Positions 25,310 through 35,109 of a DNA stretch of 59,851 bases are shown here, one piece after another. The stretch is from an uncultured Bacteroidales bacterium (GTDB taxonomy: Bacteria > Bacteroidota > Bacteroidia > Bacteroidales > UBA932). The notes under the pieces are model-generated. The model saw only the letters and a list, made by a program, of their open reading frames with translations. It ran no database searches and was not told where the DNA came from. Position 1 is the stretch's first letter, and every line of letters starts with the position of its first letter. The position numbers and the translations under genes are program-made. The DNA lies in NCBI GenBank assembly GCA_944323775.1, contig CALUTT010000005.1, positions 1-59,851 on the forward strand. The letters are read 5' to 3'.

Positions 25310-26035
25310 CTATGCAAGGAAATTGGCCTGGATGAACGCATTCACACCGACGCTGACGAACAGCAGGCAGATTATCGTAACTACTACAATACCAATGACC
25401 TTGATGCGCTTGAACCATGTCCTTCCGTCCCAGCCTACTGTCTGGAACATGCTCCAGAATCCGTGGGTAAGATGGAACCACACTGCGGCAAACCAGAGAA
25501 TGTAGATGACGAGAACCCACCAGCGGCCGAAGGTCATCATGAGCAGAGTGTAGGGATTGTCAACATAAGTTCCTATGCCGGTAAGTTCGGGAAGCTGCAT
25601 CTTTGCCCAGAAGTGGAAAAGATGGAAGCAGAGTATGCCGAGGATTATGATGCCGAGCACAAGCATGTTGCGTGAGGACCATGAATCGGCAGCAGCCTTG
25701 CTGGAGACCTCATAACGCTTGTAGCCTCCGCGGGCCTGGATGTTGCGCCATGTGAGCCAGCACCCGTATACGATATGTACAAGGAATCCAAGTGCCAGCA
25801 CCGGAACCATGATCGTGATGACAGGCGTGGACATGAAGTCACAGCCAAGCTTGAAGAGTCCGTCCCCCGCACTGAACAGCTTGTCGTCCGCAGCGACGAC
25901 ATTGAACTTGCCCGTAAAGGAATCGATTACAGAAAAGAAGTTGATCGTAACATGCAGAAGCAGGAACAGAATCAGAAACGCTCCACTCACCGCCTGGATG
26001 AATTTCTTGCCGATTGAAGAGTTAAATATAAACAT
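25310..26035 (-). CDS. sdhC: succinate dehydrogenase/fumarate reductase cytochrome b subunit
   Basis: 241 residues with five hydrophobic helices. It is the B-type (Wolinella/Bacteroides-like) di-heme membrane anchor that passes electrons between menaquinone and the flavoprotein/iron-sulfur subunits. Candidate haem histidines are visible in LLLHVTINFF, ALGFLVHIVYG, FHLFHFWAK and AVWFHLTHGFW. In relatives the gene is followed by frdA/sdhA and frdB/sdhB, but here rplM comes next with its own promoter, so the catalytic subunits must be encoded elsewhere. A -7 box TATATTTG lies 28 nt upstream. Confidence 0.9.
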   Translation of the reverse strand: MFIFNSSIGKKFIQAVSGAFLILFLLLHVTINFFSVIDSFTGKFNVVAADDKLFSAGDGLFKLGCDFMSTPVITIMVPVLALGFLVHIVYGCWLTWRNIQARGGYKRYEVSSKAAADSWSSRNMLVLGIIILGILCFHLFHFWAKMQLPELTGIGTYVDNPYTLLMMTFGRWWVLVIYILWFAAVWFHLTHGFWSMFQTVGWDGRTWFKRIKVIGIVVVTIICLLFVSVGVNAFIQANFLA

Positions 26036-26063
26036 TTGGTCCAGAATTTAATCTTTAGGACCG

Positions 26064-26071
26064 CAAATATA
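26064..26071 (-). promoter_or_regulatory. -7 box for sdhC
   Basis: TATATTTG on the minus strand, 28 nt before the sdhC ATG. It lies back to back with the pyrH promoter. Confidence 0.55.
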
Positions 26072-26080
26072 CTCCTAATC

Positions 26081-26111
26081 TTGCAAGTTTCATAATTTTC
26101 AAATACTTTTG
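26081..26111 (+). promoter_or_regulatory. pyrH-frr promoter
   Basis: TTG at 26081-26083, 20 nt, then TACTTTTG at 26104-26111. The ATG follows 29 nt after the -7 box. Confidence 0.75.
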
Positions 26112-26140
26112 TTAAAACAGTTTTCAACATCAACTGAAAT

Positions 26141-26839
26141 ATGAGAGTTCTTCTTAAACTCAGCGGCGAGAGCCTTGGAGGCGATGCAGGGAAAGGCATT
26201 GACAGCGAAAGTCTCAAGTCCTACGCCGCTGAAATTGCAGCGGCGGTCCGCGAGGGCCACCAGATTGCCGTGGTGAACGGAGGCGGAAACATATTCCGCG
26301 GACTTCAGGGGCTCGGCAAGGGTTTTGACAGAGTGAACGGCGACCGCATGGGAATGCTTGCCACGGTAATCAATTCAATCGGTCTGGCTTGCGCACTGCG
26401 TTCCGAAGGTCTGGAAGCAGAGGTGTTCACGGCAACCCCGATGCAGCCGATAGCGCGTTACTACAGGAAAGAGGATGCCGTCGGAGTGCTTGAGCGGGGC
26501 GGAGTCGCCCTGATTTCAGGCGGGACGGGCAATCCCTTCTTCACCACCGACTCGGGAGCGGCGCTCAGGGCCCTGGAAATACAGGCTGACGCCCTGCTGA
26601 AAGGGACCAGGGTGGACGGGGTCTACAACGCGGATCCCGAAAAGGTCAGGGATGCCGTCAAGTATGACGACATCACCTTCACCAAAGCGCTCTCGGACCA
26701 TCTGAAAGTCATGGACGCTACGGCATTCGCCCTGTGCGAGCAGGGGCCCATACCTATAATAGTATTCAATGTCGAACAGAAAGGCAACCTCGGCAGACTT
26801 CTGCGGGGAGAAAAGATAGGCACCATAGTCCACGCATAA
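26141..26839 (+). CDS. pyrH: UMP kinase
   Basis: 232 residues, bacterial hexameric UMP kinase of the amino-acid-kinase fold, phosphorylating UMP to UDP for pyrimidine supply. Motifs are LLKLSGESLGG (N-terminal phosphate loop), VVNGGGNIFRG, DRMGMLATVIN and GTGNPFFTTDSGAALRA. It is followed 18 nt later by frr, a conserved pairing. Confidence 0.97.
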   Translation: MRVLLKLSGESLGGDAGKGIDSESLKSYAAEIAAAVREGHQIAVVNGGGNIFRGLQGLGKGFDRVNGDRMGMLATVINSIGLACALRSEGLEAEVFTATPMQPIARYYRKEDAVGVLERGGVALISGGTGNPFFTTDSGAALRALEIQADALLKGTRVDGVYNADPEKVRDAVKYDDITFTKALSDHLKVMDATAFALCEQGPIPIIVFNVEQKGNLGRLLRGEKIGTIVHA

Positions 26840-26857
26840 TCAATACAGCTAGAATAT

Positions 26858-27427
26858 ATGTTAACAGACAAGTCCAAAATTATCGTCAACTCGGCCGAAT
26901 CCAAGATGCGCGATGCCGTGAACTTCCTTGAGGATGATCTCAAGTCATACCGCGCAGGAAAGGCGAATCCATTGATTTTCAATACAGTGACCGTAGATTA
27001 CTACGGAACTCCCACTCCTGTGCCCCAGGTTGCATCGGTAACGACTCCGGATGCCAAGACCATCGCCATCCAGCCGTGGGAGAAGAACATGATTCCCAAG
27101 ATCGAAAAGGCCATCATCGATGCGAATCTCGGATTCACACCCCAGAACAACGGCGAGGTCATCCGCTGCACGGTTCCCGCACTCACTGAAGAGAGGCGCA
27201 AGGAACTGATAAAGAAAGCAAAGGCCGCCGGGGAGAACGCCAAGATAGTCGTACGCAACGCCCGCAGGGACGGAATCGACCTGCTCAAGAAAGCTCAGAA
27301 AAATGACGGCCTGCCCGAAGACGAACAGAAGGAGGCCGAAGCCGAAATCCAGAAGAACACGGACAAGAACGTCAAGGCCATCGACGAACTGGTCTCAGCC
27401 AAGGAAAAGGACATCCTCACGGTATAA
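26858..27427 (+). CDS. frr: ribosome recycling factor
   Basis: 189 residues. With EF-G it splits post-termination ribosomes. Typical segments are YRAGKANPLIFNTVTVDYYG, QVASVTTPDAKTIAIQPWEK, LTEERRKELIKKAK and the C-terminal helix ELVSAKEKDILTV. It is second in the pyrH-frr operon and ends 5 nt from the convergent lpxK stop. Confidence 0.97.
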   Translation: MLTDKSKIIVNSAESKMRDAVNFLEDDLKSYRAGKANPLIFNTVTVDYYGTPTPVPQVASVTTPDAKTIAIQPWEKNMIPKIEKAIIDANLGFTPQNNGEVIRCTVPALTEERRKELIKKAKAAGENAKIVVRNARRDGIDLLKKAQKNDGLPEDEQKEAEAEIQKNTDKNVKAIDELVSAKEKDILTV

Positions 27428-27432
27428 GGCGG

Positions 27433-28557
27433 TCAGATCTCGGTTATAATCCTGTTGAACACGCTTCGCTGCACATCGCTGACGAAGCGTGTTTCCATTG
27501 GTACCGCAAAGGTCCGTTCCATTATCTCCTTAGGTAACCCCGCGAAGTCATACAGCCGCTGTATGTCCTTTTCGGTCGTCATAATGGCCGCGGTCGGCTC
27601 GCGGCGCATCGCCTGAAGAATGCGGTTTATGTCAGACCAGACAAACTTGTGATGGTCGGGGAACTTGAAACGCGCCGCAATCCTGTAGCTGTCGCTCAGA
27701 TGGTAGCGGAGGGCCGTGTCCTTGGCTATGCCGCTGACCATAATTACCTTTCTGGCATACGCATATCTGGGATCCGTCACCTCGAACGCGCCGCGTACAG
27801 GAAGATATGACACATAAGTGAAGAAAATTTCCTGCGGACGGCCCTTGCGGCTCACACCGGAACAGGTCTGGGGGTCGTAGTTCATCACACCCATTGACGA
27901 GACGAACTCACGCTGTTCCTTGATGTCGATGTGCTCAGGGCACTTTGACACGATAATGACGTCGGCATCATACAGACGTTCAGGAAGATCCCTGAGCCTG
28001 CCGAGCGGGAGGAGCATGTCACGCATCACCGGGCGGCCGTAATCCACAAGGACTACGCAGAGAGTGGGCTTGAGCTTCCGGTACTGATAGGCGTCATCCA
28101 GAATGATATAGTCGGCAGGAGGGAAGCTGGCGTTCCAGCACTTCCCCTTGTAGCGGCCGGACGAAAGCATGGACGGATTGCACAGCAGCTCGCATCCCTC
28201 CACCCGGTTCTTGTCTACGGCAACCGTGACCCCGGGGAACTTCTTCTTTATCTGCAGAGGTTCGTCGCCGAACATGGCCGCACTGCCGTCGGCCGTCACC
28301 TGCTGGAAACCGCGGCTCTCGCGTCTGTACCCCCTGGAAAGCACCGCAATATTCGAGTCACCCCAGCGGTCGCTCTGCTGGAGCATCCTGAGTATCATCT
28401 CGACGTGGGGAGTCTTTCCCGTACCTCCGACCGTAATGTTCCCCACGCAGACAGAAGGCACGCTTGTCACGGCAAGACGGCGCTTCGGGGACGAATAGTA
28501 ACGGTCCCTCATGCGCAGGTAGAGGTAGTATGGATAGAGAAGAACCTTGTCAATCAT
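27433..28557 (-). CDS. lpxK: tetraacyldisaccharide 4'-kinase
   Basis: 374 residues from the ATG at 28557, the MIDKVLLYPYYLYLRMRD start typical of the family. It phosphorylates the 4' position of the lipid A precursor at the inner membrane. The P-loop is VGNITVGGTGKTP, followed by VLSRGYRR and LDDAYQYRKL. The C-terminus has the Bacteroidota extension with FPDHHKFVWSDI. The ATG overlaps the end of the dus gene by 8 nt, so the pair is coupled. An upstream start at 28605 would extend further into dus and is rejected. Confidence 0.94.
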   Translation of the reverse strand: MIDKVLLYPYYLYLRMRDRYYSSPKRRLAVTSVPSVCVGNITVGGTGKTPHVEMILRMLQQSDRWGDSNIAVLSRGYRRESRGFQQVTADGSAAMFGDEPLQIKKKFPGVTVAVDKNRVEGCELLCNPSMLSSGRYKGKCWNASFPPADYIILDDAYQYRKLKPTLCVVLVDYGRPVMRDMLLPLGRLRDLPERLYDADVIIVSKCPEHIDIKEQREFVSSMGVMNYDPQTCSGVSRKGRPQEIFFTYVSYLPVRGAFEVTDPRYAYARKVIMVSGIAKDTALRYHLSDSYRIAARFKFPDHHKFVWSDINRILQAMRREPTAAIMTTEKDIQRLYDFAGLPKEIMERTFAVPMETRFVSDVQRSVFNRIITEI

Positions 28558-29545
28558 AGTTCTGCAGAATTTCGTCAAATATTGAATAAAGTTCCTGCCT
28601 GTCAAGCGTGGTGACCATTCGCATCCTCGTCTGCTTGAAATCCGGCAGTCCCTTGAAATAGCAGCTCAGATGGCGGCGCATCTCGTATATCCCGCGCGGC
28701 TCGCCCTTGAACCTGAGCGACAGGTCCAGATGCCGGCGCGCCAGACTCACCTTTTCGGCTATGCCAGGCTCGGGCATGGGCTCCCCGTGTTCAAGGAAAT
28801 ACTTGATTTCCCGGAATATCCAAGGATGGCCGAAAGTCGCCCTGCCGATCATGACCGCATCGACGCCGTAGCGCTCGAACGCCTGGAGAGCCCCCGGACC
28901 GTCCTTTATGTCCCCGTTGCCTATCACGGGGATATGCATTCTCGGATTCGCCTTGACCTGCCCGATAAGAGTCCAGTCTGCATCACCCCGGTACATCTGG
29001 CAGCGGGTCCTGCCGTGTATCGTGATGGCCTGGATACCGACGTCCTGAAGCCTTTCGGCAAGTTCCACGATAATCTTGGACCCTTCGTCCCATCCAAGCC
29101 TGGTCTTGACGGTGACCGGCTTGTGCACAGCCTCGACCACAGCCTTGGTTATGGCGACCATCTTGTCGGGATAGCGCATCATTCCGGACCCCGCTCCCCT
29201 TCCGGCAATCTTCGTCACGGGACAGCCGAAATTGATGTCGATGACATCGGCACCGTGCCCTCCGGGCATTTCCGAGGCATGTTCGGCCATTCTTGCAGCC
29301 TCGACCATCGATTCCGGGATATGCCCGTATATCTGTATGCCGACCGGCGCCTCCTCGTCGAAAGTGCGCAACTTGGCGATGGCCTTGTCCGCGTCCCGCA
29401 CAAGGCCGTCCGACGGGATGAACTCGGTGTAGACCATGTCCGCCCCCTGCTCCCGGCACAGCAGCCGGAAAGACGCGTCCGTTATGTCTTCCATTGGGGC
29501 AAGCAGCAGCGGCCTCTCGCCCAAATCGATGTCACCTATCTTCAT
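28550..29545 (-). CDS. dusB: tRNA-dihydrouridine synthase (DusB-like)
   Basis: 331 residues from the ATG at 29545. This flavoenzyme reduces specific uridines of tRNA. FMN-binding LLAPMEDITDASFRLL is near the N-terminus, and the catalytic Cys is in INFGCPVTKIAGRGAGSGMM. KTRLGWDEG, ITIHGRTRCQMYRGDADW and GNGDIKDG complete the barrel. It is followed by lpxK with overlapping codons; the two functions are unrelated. Confidence 0.94.
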   Translation of the reverse strand: MKIGDIDLGERPLLLAPMEDITDASFRLLCREQGADMVYTEFIPSDGLVRDADKAIAKLRTFDEEAPVGIQIYGHIPESMVEAARMAEHASEMPGGHGADVIDINFGCPVTKIAGRGAGSGMMRYPDKMVAITKAVVEAVHKPVTVKTRLGWDEGSKIIVELAERLQDVGIQAITIHGRTRCQMYRGDADWTLIGQVKANPRMHIPVIGNGDIKDGPGALQAFERYGVDAVMIGRATFGHPWIFREIKYFLEHGEPMPEPGIAEKVSLARRHLDLSLRFKGEPRGIYEMRRHLSCYFKGLPDFKQTRMRMVTTLDRQELYSIFDEILQNYD

Positions 29546-29552
29546 TTCGGTG

Positions 29553-29568
29553 CAAAAATACAAAATTA
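29553..29568 (-). promoter_or_regulatory. tandem -7 boxes upstream of dus
   Basis: Two adjoining matches on the minus strand, TAATTTTG (29568-29561) and TATTTTTG (29560-29553), 15 and 7 nt from the ATG. Either would give a very short leader. Confidence 0.5.
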
Positions 29569-29632
29569 TCGGCTATGCATTATGAATTGAACCGATTTCT
29601 GCTTATCTTGAGCAGAATATGATTCCGAAACA

Positions 29633-31429
29633 ATGGGCAATATACACGCAGAAAGGATAGACGCCCTCCGAAGGATGATGCTGTCCAAAGACTGGGATGC
29701 CGTAATAGTCACCGGCTCCGACCCTCACTCCAGCGAGTATCCCGCCGCGAGATGGAAACAGGTGGAATGGCTGAGCGGATTCACCGGCGAGGCCGGAGAC
29801 CTGCTGATCACCCTCGACCATGCCGGGCTGTGGACCGATTCCAGATATTTCATACAGGCCGTCGAACAGCTGGACGGGACCGGGATAGAACTCCACAAGG
29901 CAAGAATCCCCGGAGAACCCGACATACCGCAGTGGCTGGAACGCCAGTTCGGCAGCGAGGGCATGGTGGTAGTCGACGGACTGTGCATCAGCGCACAGGC
30001 AGCCGAAGCCCTCCCCGGAAACGTAATCAGCATGCCTGACCTTCTCGGATACCTCTGGCAGGACAGGCCTCCCGTCCCGAAGACCCCCGTATACACAGTC
30101 GAGACTGGCATGACCAGAGCCGACAAGATAGCCTCGGCAAGGCGCTTTCTCGAAGACGAAGGCTGCGACGCGATTCTTCTCACCGCACTCGACCAGATAG
30201 CGTGGCTGCTGAACGTCAGGGCTTCCGACATTGAGTTCAACCCCTTTGTCATCAGCTATCTGCTCGTTGACAGGCATGGCGCAAGATGGTATGTCGAAAA
30301 AGACGGAGAACAGGACGAACAGACCTGCGCGACATTCAGCATACTCGAGGCAGACGGCATTGACATCCTTCCATATTCCGACATAACCTACCTTGCCGGA
30401 GAGATTTCAGGCCGACTGTGCACGGATCCGTCGACCCTCAACTACACGCTTTACTCCAACCTGCTTTCGATGGGAGTTCCGCTCAAGAAGATGAAGAGCC
30501 CGGTGGACATGTGGAAAGCCGTCAAGAACCCTTTCGAGCAGGAGTGCATGCGGAAAATCCACATAGAGGACGGAGCGGCAATGGAAAGATTCCTGTTCTG
30601 GCTCGAAAAAAGCCTGGAGTCAGGAAAAAGGACCGACGAGCGCGACGCCTCGGAAGAACTTGACAGGATCCGCTCCGGAATAGGCGGCTACAAGGGCAAC
30701 AGTTTCGAGACCATATCCGCATACGGGCCGGGAGCCGCGCTGCCACACTACAAGACACCCTCCGAAAACGCACCGGAACTGCACCCCAGAGGACTGTATC
30801 TGTGCGATTCGGGCGGACAGTACCTCTCCGGCACGACAGACATAACCAGAACCGTTCCCCTGGGCCCATGCTCCCGTCTGGAAATGGAAGACTACACCCT
30901 CGTGCTCAGAAGCCACATTGACCTTGCCAGAGCCGTTTTCCCGAAAGGGACTCCTGGATGCAGGATAGATGCCCTCGCAAGGGAAGCCCTGTGGCGCAGC
31001 AAGCGCGACTTCGGGCACGGGACCGGGCATGGTGTCGGATTCTTCCTCGGGGTACATGAAGGGCCCCAGGACATACGCCAGAACCTCAACGCCACCCCGC
31101 TTGTGCCCGGCATGGTATGCTCCGACGAGCCGGGGATATACCGCGAGGGGAAACACGGCGTCAGGCACGAGAACCTGCTGATCTGCGTCGAGGCGGGCAG
31201 CAACGAATTCGGCTCATGGCTTGAATTCGAGCCGCTGACCATGTGCCACTTTGACACCTCGGCCATAATACCGGAGCTGCTCGGCTACGAGCAGGCGTTG
31301 TGGCTTGACGCATACAACGAGAAGGTATACCGGACTCTGAGCCCGCTGCTTCCGCAGGAAATATCGGAATGGCTCAGGGAGAAGACCAGGCCAGTCGCCG
31401 GGAGGAAAGACCGGCAGGGGCAGTCCTAA
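29633..31429 (+). CDS. Xaa-Pro aminopeptidase (M24B, three-domain type)
   Basis: 598 residues, the size of XPNPEP1-type enzymes rather than the 440-residue PepP. Two creatinase-like N-terminal domains (YPAARWKQVEWLSGFTGEAG; ITLDHAGLWTDSRYFIQA) precede the pita-bread domain. Metal ligands by alignment are Asp392, Asp403 (CDSGGQYLSGTTDITRT), His466 (GTGHGVG), Glu499 (DEPGIY) and Glu513 (GVRHENL), all present. It removes N-terminal residues that precede proline. No signal peptide is present, so it is cytoplasmic. The 3' end overlaps the convergent symporter gene by 4 nt. Confidence 0.94.
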   Translation: MGNIHAERIDALRRMMLSKDWDAVIVTGSDPHSSEYPAARWKQVEWLSGFTGEAGDLLITLDHAGLWTDSRYFIQAVEQLDGTGIELHKARIPGEPDIPQWLERQFGSEGMVVVDGLCISAQAAEALPGNVISMPDLLGYLWQDRPPVPKTPVYTVETGMTRADKIASARRFLEDEGCDAILLTALDQIAWLLNVRASDIEFNPFVISYLLVDRHGARWYVEKDGEQDEQTCATFSILEADGIDILPYSDITYLAGEISGRLCTDPSTLNYTLYSNLLSMGVPLKKMKSPVDMWKAVKNPFEQECMRKIHIEDGAAMERFLFWLEKSLESGKRTDERDASEELDRIRSGIGGYKGNSFETISAYGPGAALPHYKTPSENAPELHPRGLYLCDSGGQYLSGTTDITRTVPLGPCSRLEMEDYTLVLRSHIDLARAVFPKGTPGCRIDALAREALWRSKRDFGHGTGHGVGFFLGVHEGPQDIRQNLNATPLVPGMVCSDEPGIYREGKHGVRHENLLICVEAGSNEFGSWLEFEPLTMCHFDTSAIIPELLGYEQALWLDAYNEKVYRTLSPLLPQEISEWLREKTRPVAGRKDRQGQS

Positions 31430-32760
31430 AGAATGAAGTTAGTCACGAAAATCAGCACTACGGCAAGCGGAGCCACCCATTTTATCAGGAAATAGAGTAC
31501 AGGGAACAGCCTTGCCGGGGTCTTCAGCGACCCTGAATTGGTCACCTCGTCAAACACGTCGGCCCTCTTCATCACAAAGCCGACGAAAAGCACGGAGACA
31601 AGTGCCATGACGAAAAGCAGGAAGTTGGACGAAGTCTTGTCAAAGACGTCGAACACCCGTCCGTCAAGAGCACAGAAAGTCCCTGCGGTGCCGCAGAGCA
31701 CAAGGATCAGCAGACACGCGGCCTTCCTGCCGAGCCTGGTCCTCTCTACGAAAAACGCGACCCCAACCTCCACAAGAGAAATGCTCGATGTTATGGCCGC
31801 GACTATCACGGCAAGGAAAAACATCACCGACATCACGGTACTGAGCACCGGCATTCCGGAAGACATGGTCGCAAAAATATACGGGACGCTCCTGAATATC
31901 AGTCCCGGGCCGCTTCCGGGCTCGATACCGGCCGCAAACACCGCAGGCATGATGGCAAAGCCGGCAAGAATCGCGAGGCCAAGGTCCGATACGGCCGTAC
32001 CGACGCTCGATGCCAGTATGTTCTCTTTCCTGCTCACATAAGAGCCGTAGGTTATTATCGCTCCCATTCCCAGGGACATGGAATAGAAACTCTGGCCCAT
32101 GGCATATGCGGCCGTGCGTGGAGTGAACTCGGAAAAGTCAGGCCTGACAAGATATGACACGCCCGCCGAAGCGCCGGGCAGGGTGACCGAATAGACCGCA
32201 ATCACCACAATCAGCACGAAAAGTGCCGGAATCGTGAGTTTGCTGAATTTCTCGATACCGGACCTGACGCCTCCTGCAACCACAAGCACCGTGGCGCCCA
32301 TGAACACAAGATGCATCACGACAGGCATAAGCCCGCCTGAAGTGAAACTGTCGAAGAGCCCCTCGGCATATGCCGGGTCAGAGCCGGTTATGCTCATGTC
32401 CAGCGACTTGACAAGAAACTCTATCGACCAGCCGCCTATGACGCTGTAATATGAAACGATGATCAGAGGAATCGCCACCGGCAGAAAACCGACTGCCTTC
32501 CAGAACCGGTTGCCGCCGCTCAGACTGGAGAATGCCGAGGCGGCGTTGCACCTGCTGCGGCGCCCTATCACGACTTCCGACACGAAGACAGGAAGAGACA
32601 CGAACACCGTCGCAAGTACATACACGATAATGAACACCGACCCGCCATGCTCACCGACAAGGTAAGGGAAGCGCCATATGTTGCCAAGGCCTATGGCAGA
32701 GCCTGCCATAGCCATTATCACGGCAACACGGCCGCCGAAATTTTCCCTGTTACCTTCCAT
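31426..32760 (-). CDS. neurotransmitter:sodium symporter family transporter
   Basis: 444 residues with about 11 membrane helices, the bacterial LeuT/MhsT type that uses sodium to import amino acids or related compounds. The helix-1 sodium/substrate segment is AGSAIGLGNIWRFPYLVGEHGG, followed by VIGRRSRCNAASAF at the helix 2-3 loop. Substrate cannot be told from sequence by eye. It is the last gene of the thioredoxin-galM-thyA-folA run and overlaps folA by 11 nt. Confidence 0.92.
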   Translation of the reverse strand: MEGNRENFGGRVAVIMAMAGSAIGLGNIWRFPYLVGEHGGSVFIIVYVLATVFVSLPVFVSEVVIGRRSRCNAASAFSSLSGGNRFWKAVGFLPVAIPLIIVSYYSVIGGWSIEFLVKSLDMSITGSDPAYAEGLFDSFTSGGLMPVVMHLVFMGATVLVVAGGVRSGIEKFSKLTIPALFVLIVVIAVYSVTLPGASAGVSYLVRPDFSEFTPRTAAYAMGQSFYSMSLGMGAIITYGSYVSRKENILASSVGTAVSDLGLAILAGFAIMPAVFAAGIEPGSGPGLIFRSVPYIFATMSSGMPVLSTVMSVMFFLAVIVAAITSSISLVEVGVAFFVERTRLGRKAACLLILVLCGTAGTFCALDGRVFDVFDKTSSNFLLFVMALVSVLFVGFVMKRADVFDEVTNSGSLKTPARLFPVLYFLIKWVAPLAVVLIFVTNFIL

Positions 32761-33238
32761 AGACCACGAACTCGAATGCGATGCCTGACGGACCGTCGAC
32801 CATCACCTCTGACCTTGACTCCTCTCTGAAGAGTCCCGCTTCGGGCTCGGGGAAAAACGCGTCCGCCCCCTCGACGACCGTATGCACACGGGTGACGAAC
32901 ATCCTGTCCACGAGCGGCACCGCCTCGGCGTAGACCTTGGCCCCGCCTATTACAAAAGCCCGCGGGACATCGCCTGCAGCCGCAAATGCATCTTCAAGAG
33001 AAGAAACGCAGATCACATCCATCCCGGAAAAAGCCTCCGGCCTGCCGGTAAGCACGATATTCTTCCTTCCCGGCAGAGGCCGGCCTATCGACTCGAAGGT
33101 CCTGCTGCCCATGATGACCGGGCAGCCCATGGTGACTTTTCTGAAGTACCTGAGGTCTTCCCCTATGTGCCATGGCATATCGCCGGCAACACCTATGGCA
33201 CCGTTCTCGGCGACCGCTACTATCAGGCATTTTTCCAT
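32750..33238 (-). CDS. folA: dihydrofolate reductase
   Basis: 162 residues. It reduces dihydrofolate with NADPH and so regenerates the cofactor used up by ThyA. Motifs are IVAVAENGAIGVAGDMPWHI (N-terminal substrate loop), YFRKVTMGCPVIMGSRTFESI, GRPLPGRKNIVLT and FVIGGAKVYAEAVP. It follows thyA after 26 nt, a functional pair for dTMP synthesis. Confidence 0.96.
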   Translation of the reverse strand: MEKCLIVAVAENGAIGVAGDMPWHIGEDLRYFRKVTMGCPVIMGSRTFESIGRPLPGRKNIVLTGRPEAFSGMDVICVSSLEDAFAAAGDVPRAFVIGGAKVYAEAVPLVDRMFVTRVHTVVEGADAFFPEPEAGLFREESRSEVMVDGPSGIAFEFVVYGR

Positions 33239-33264
33239 ATCGTTCTGATGACTGCAACTGTTCT

Positions 33265-34059
33265 CTAAACGGCCACCGGGGCCTTGATTGCCGGATACGG
33301 GTCATATCCCTCGAGGGAAAAGTCCTCGTATTTGAAATCGAAGACACTCTTTACCTCAGGGTTCAGCCTCATTGTCGGAAGAGGGCGCGGCTCCCTTGTC
33401 AGTTGCTCGCGGACCTGGTCGAAATGGTTGAGGTATATGTGGGTGTCTCCGGTGGTATGGATGAACTCCCCCGGGGCAAGACCGCAGCACTGCGCGATCA
33501 TCATCGTCAGCAGAGCATATGAGGCTATGTTGAATGGGACCCCGAGGAATGTGTCGGCACTGCGCTGGTAAAGCTGGCAGGAAAGCCTGCCGCCGGCCAC
33601 ATAGAACTGAAACAGGCAGTGGCACGGCGGAAGAGCCATGCTGTCGATCTCTCCGGGATTCCAGGCAGTGACTATCATTCTCCTGGAATCCGGATTCTCC
33701 CTTATCGTCCTGATCACGTCCGCAAGCTGGTCGATGTGCCGTCCGTCCGGCGCGGGCCAGCTGCGCCACTGATGTCCGTAGACAGGGCCGAGATTACCGT
33801 CGGCGTCGGCCCACTCATCCCAAATGGTCACGTTGTGCTCCTGAAGATAGCGGACATTGGTGTCCCCGCTGATAAACCACAGGAGCTCGTATATTATCGA
33901 CTTGAGATGGACTTTCTTGGTCGTGAGCAGCGGGAAGCCGTCGGCGAGATCGAAACGCATCTGATGTCCGAATATGCTTTTGGTCCCGACTCCGGTGCGG
34001 TCATGCCTGACCACACCGGTATCCATTATCGTGCGGAGCAGATCCAGATACTGTTTCAT
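33265..34059 (-). CDS. thyA: thymidylate synthase
   Basis: 264 residues, the same length as E. coli ThyA. It methylates dUMP with methylenetetrahydrofolate. The conserved start is [20 protein letters not shown]. The catalytic Cys sits in [12 protein letters not shown], with [19 protein letters not shown] and [12 protein letters not shown] downstream. The ATG at 34059 overlaps the galM stop by 4 nt; an upstream ATG at 34167 lies inside galM and is rejected. Coupled to galM and followed by folA. Confidence 0.97.
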   Translation of the reverse strand: MKQYLDLLRTIMDTGVVRHDRTGVGTKSIFGHQMRFDLADGFPLLTTKKVHLKSIIYELLWFISGDTNVRYLQEHNVTIWDEWADADGNLGPVYGHQWRSWPAPDGRHIDQLADVIRTIRENPDSRRMIVTAWNPGEIDSMALPPCHCLFQFYVAGGRLSCQLYQRSADTFLGVPFNIASYALLTMMIAQCCGLAPGEFIHTTGDTHIYLNHFDQVREQLTREPRPLPTMRLNPEVKSVFDFKYEDFSLEGYDPYPAIKAPVAV

Positions 34060-35102
34060 TCCTGGACGCCGAAAGCATAGATTATTGCCTCTCCGAAAGT
34101 CTTGCCCGGGTCGAGCACCGTGCTCGGATACTCGGGATGGTTGGGGCTGTCGGGGAAGTGCTGGCACTCAAGCGCTACGCCGTCATAATCCTTGTATATG
34201 CGGCCTCTCTTGCCGAGAGCAGAGCCGGTCAGATAGTTGCCTGTATATACCTGGATACCCGGCTGGGTGGTATATACGGTCAGAGTCCTGCCGCTGTGGC
34301 GTGACCAGAGGCGGGCTGCCTCCTGCAGCTGTCCGGGGACATACCCGTCCAGCACCCAGCAGGCATCGTAGCCCTTGGCGTAGTTCAGTGCAGGGAAGTC
34401 TTTCCTGAGGTCACGGCCGAGGGTCTTGGGGACGAGGAAATCCATCGGAGTCCCGACAACTGACTCGGGTTCCCCGAGAGGAATCAGGGAAGGATCGGTA
34501 GGCAGATACTCGGAAGCGTTGAGCTTGAGGTAATGCCTGGTGACAGAGCCGCCTCCGTTCAGATTGAAATAGGCATGGTTCGTCAGGTTCACCACTGTCC
34601 TCGCGTCACACTTGGCGTTGAAAGTTATGCGGAGCTCGTTGGATTCCGTCCAGACATACCTCACGACAGCTACCAGCTTCCCGGGATATCCCATCTCGCC
34701 GTCTTCCGACACATACTTGAACTCCACTCCGCCGTTATGCTTGCGTGACTCCCATATCTGGTTCTGGAACCCTTCGGGGCCCCCGTGCAGGTGGTTAGGG
34801 CCGCAGTTGACAGGGAGCACATACTCCTTGCCGTCAAGCGTGAAACGTCCGGCGGCTATTCTGTTGGCATACCTTCCCGGGCACTTGCCGATGCAGGGAG
34901 CGTCCCCGATATAGGATTCCGGCCTGGAATATCCGAGAACCACATCGGACAGCTTTCCGTTCCTGTCCGGGACAATCACTGAGACGATGCCCGCGCCGAT
35001 GTTGCACAAAGTGACGCTGGCTCCGCTCTCGTTTGCAATAGTGTACCTGTAGACGGCCTTGCCGTCCTGCGTCCTGGTCCAAAGTTTTCTCTTAATGGTC
35101 AT
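34056..35102 (-). CDS. galM: aldose 1-epimerase (mutarotase)
   Basis: 348 residues. It interconverts alpha and beta anomers of galactose/glucose, preparing sugar for galactokinase (galK lies 8 kb to the right). Conserved [16 protein letters not shown], the catalytic His in [12 protein letters not shown] and the catalytic Glu in [15 protein letters not shown] are present. There is no signal peptide, so this copy is cytoplasmic. It sits 7 nt after the thioredoxin-lipoprotein stop and overlaps thyA. Confidence 0.95.
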   Translation of the reverse strand: MTIKRKLWTRTQDGKAVYRYTIANESGASVTLCNIGAGIVSVIVPDRNGKLSDVVLGYSRPESYIGDAPCIGKCPGRYANRIAAGRFTLDGKEYVLPVNCGPNHLHGGPEGFQNQIWESRKHNGGVEFKYVSEDGEMGYPGKLVAVVRYVWTESNELRITFNAKCDARTVVNLTNHAYFNLNGGGSVTRHYLKLNASEYLPTDPSLIPLGEPESVVGTPMDFLVPKTLGRDLRKDFPALNYAKGYDACWVLDGYVPGQLQEAARLWSRHSGRTLTVYTTQPGIQVYTGNYLTGSALGKRGRIYKDYDGVALECQHFPDSPNHPEYPSTVLDPGKTFGEAIIYAFGVQE

Positions 35103-35109
35103 ATTTGTG

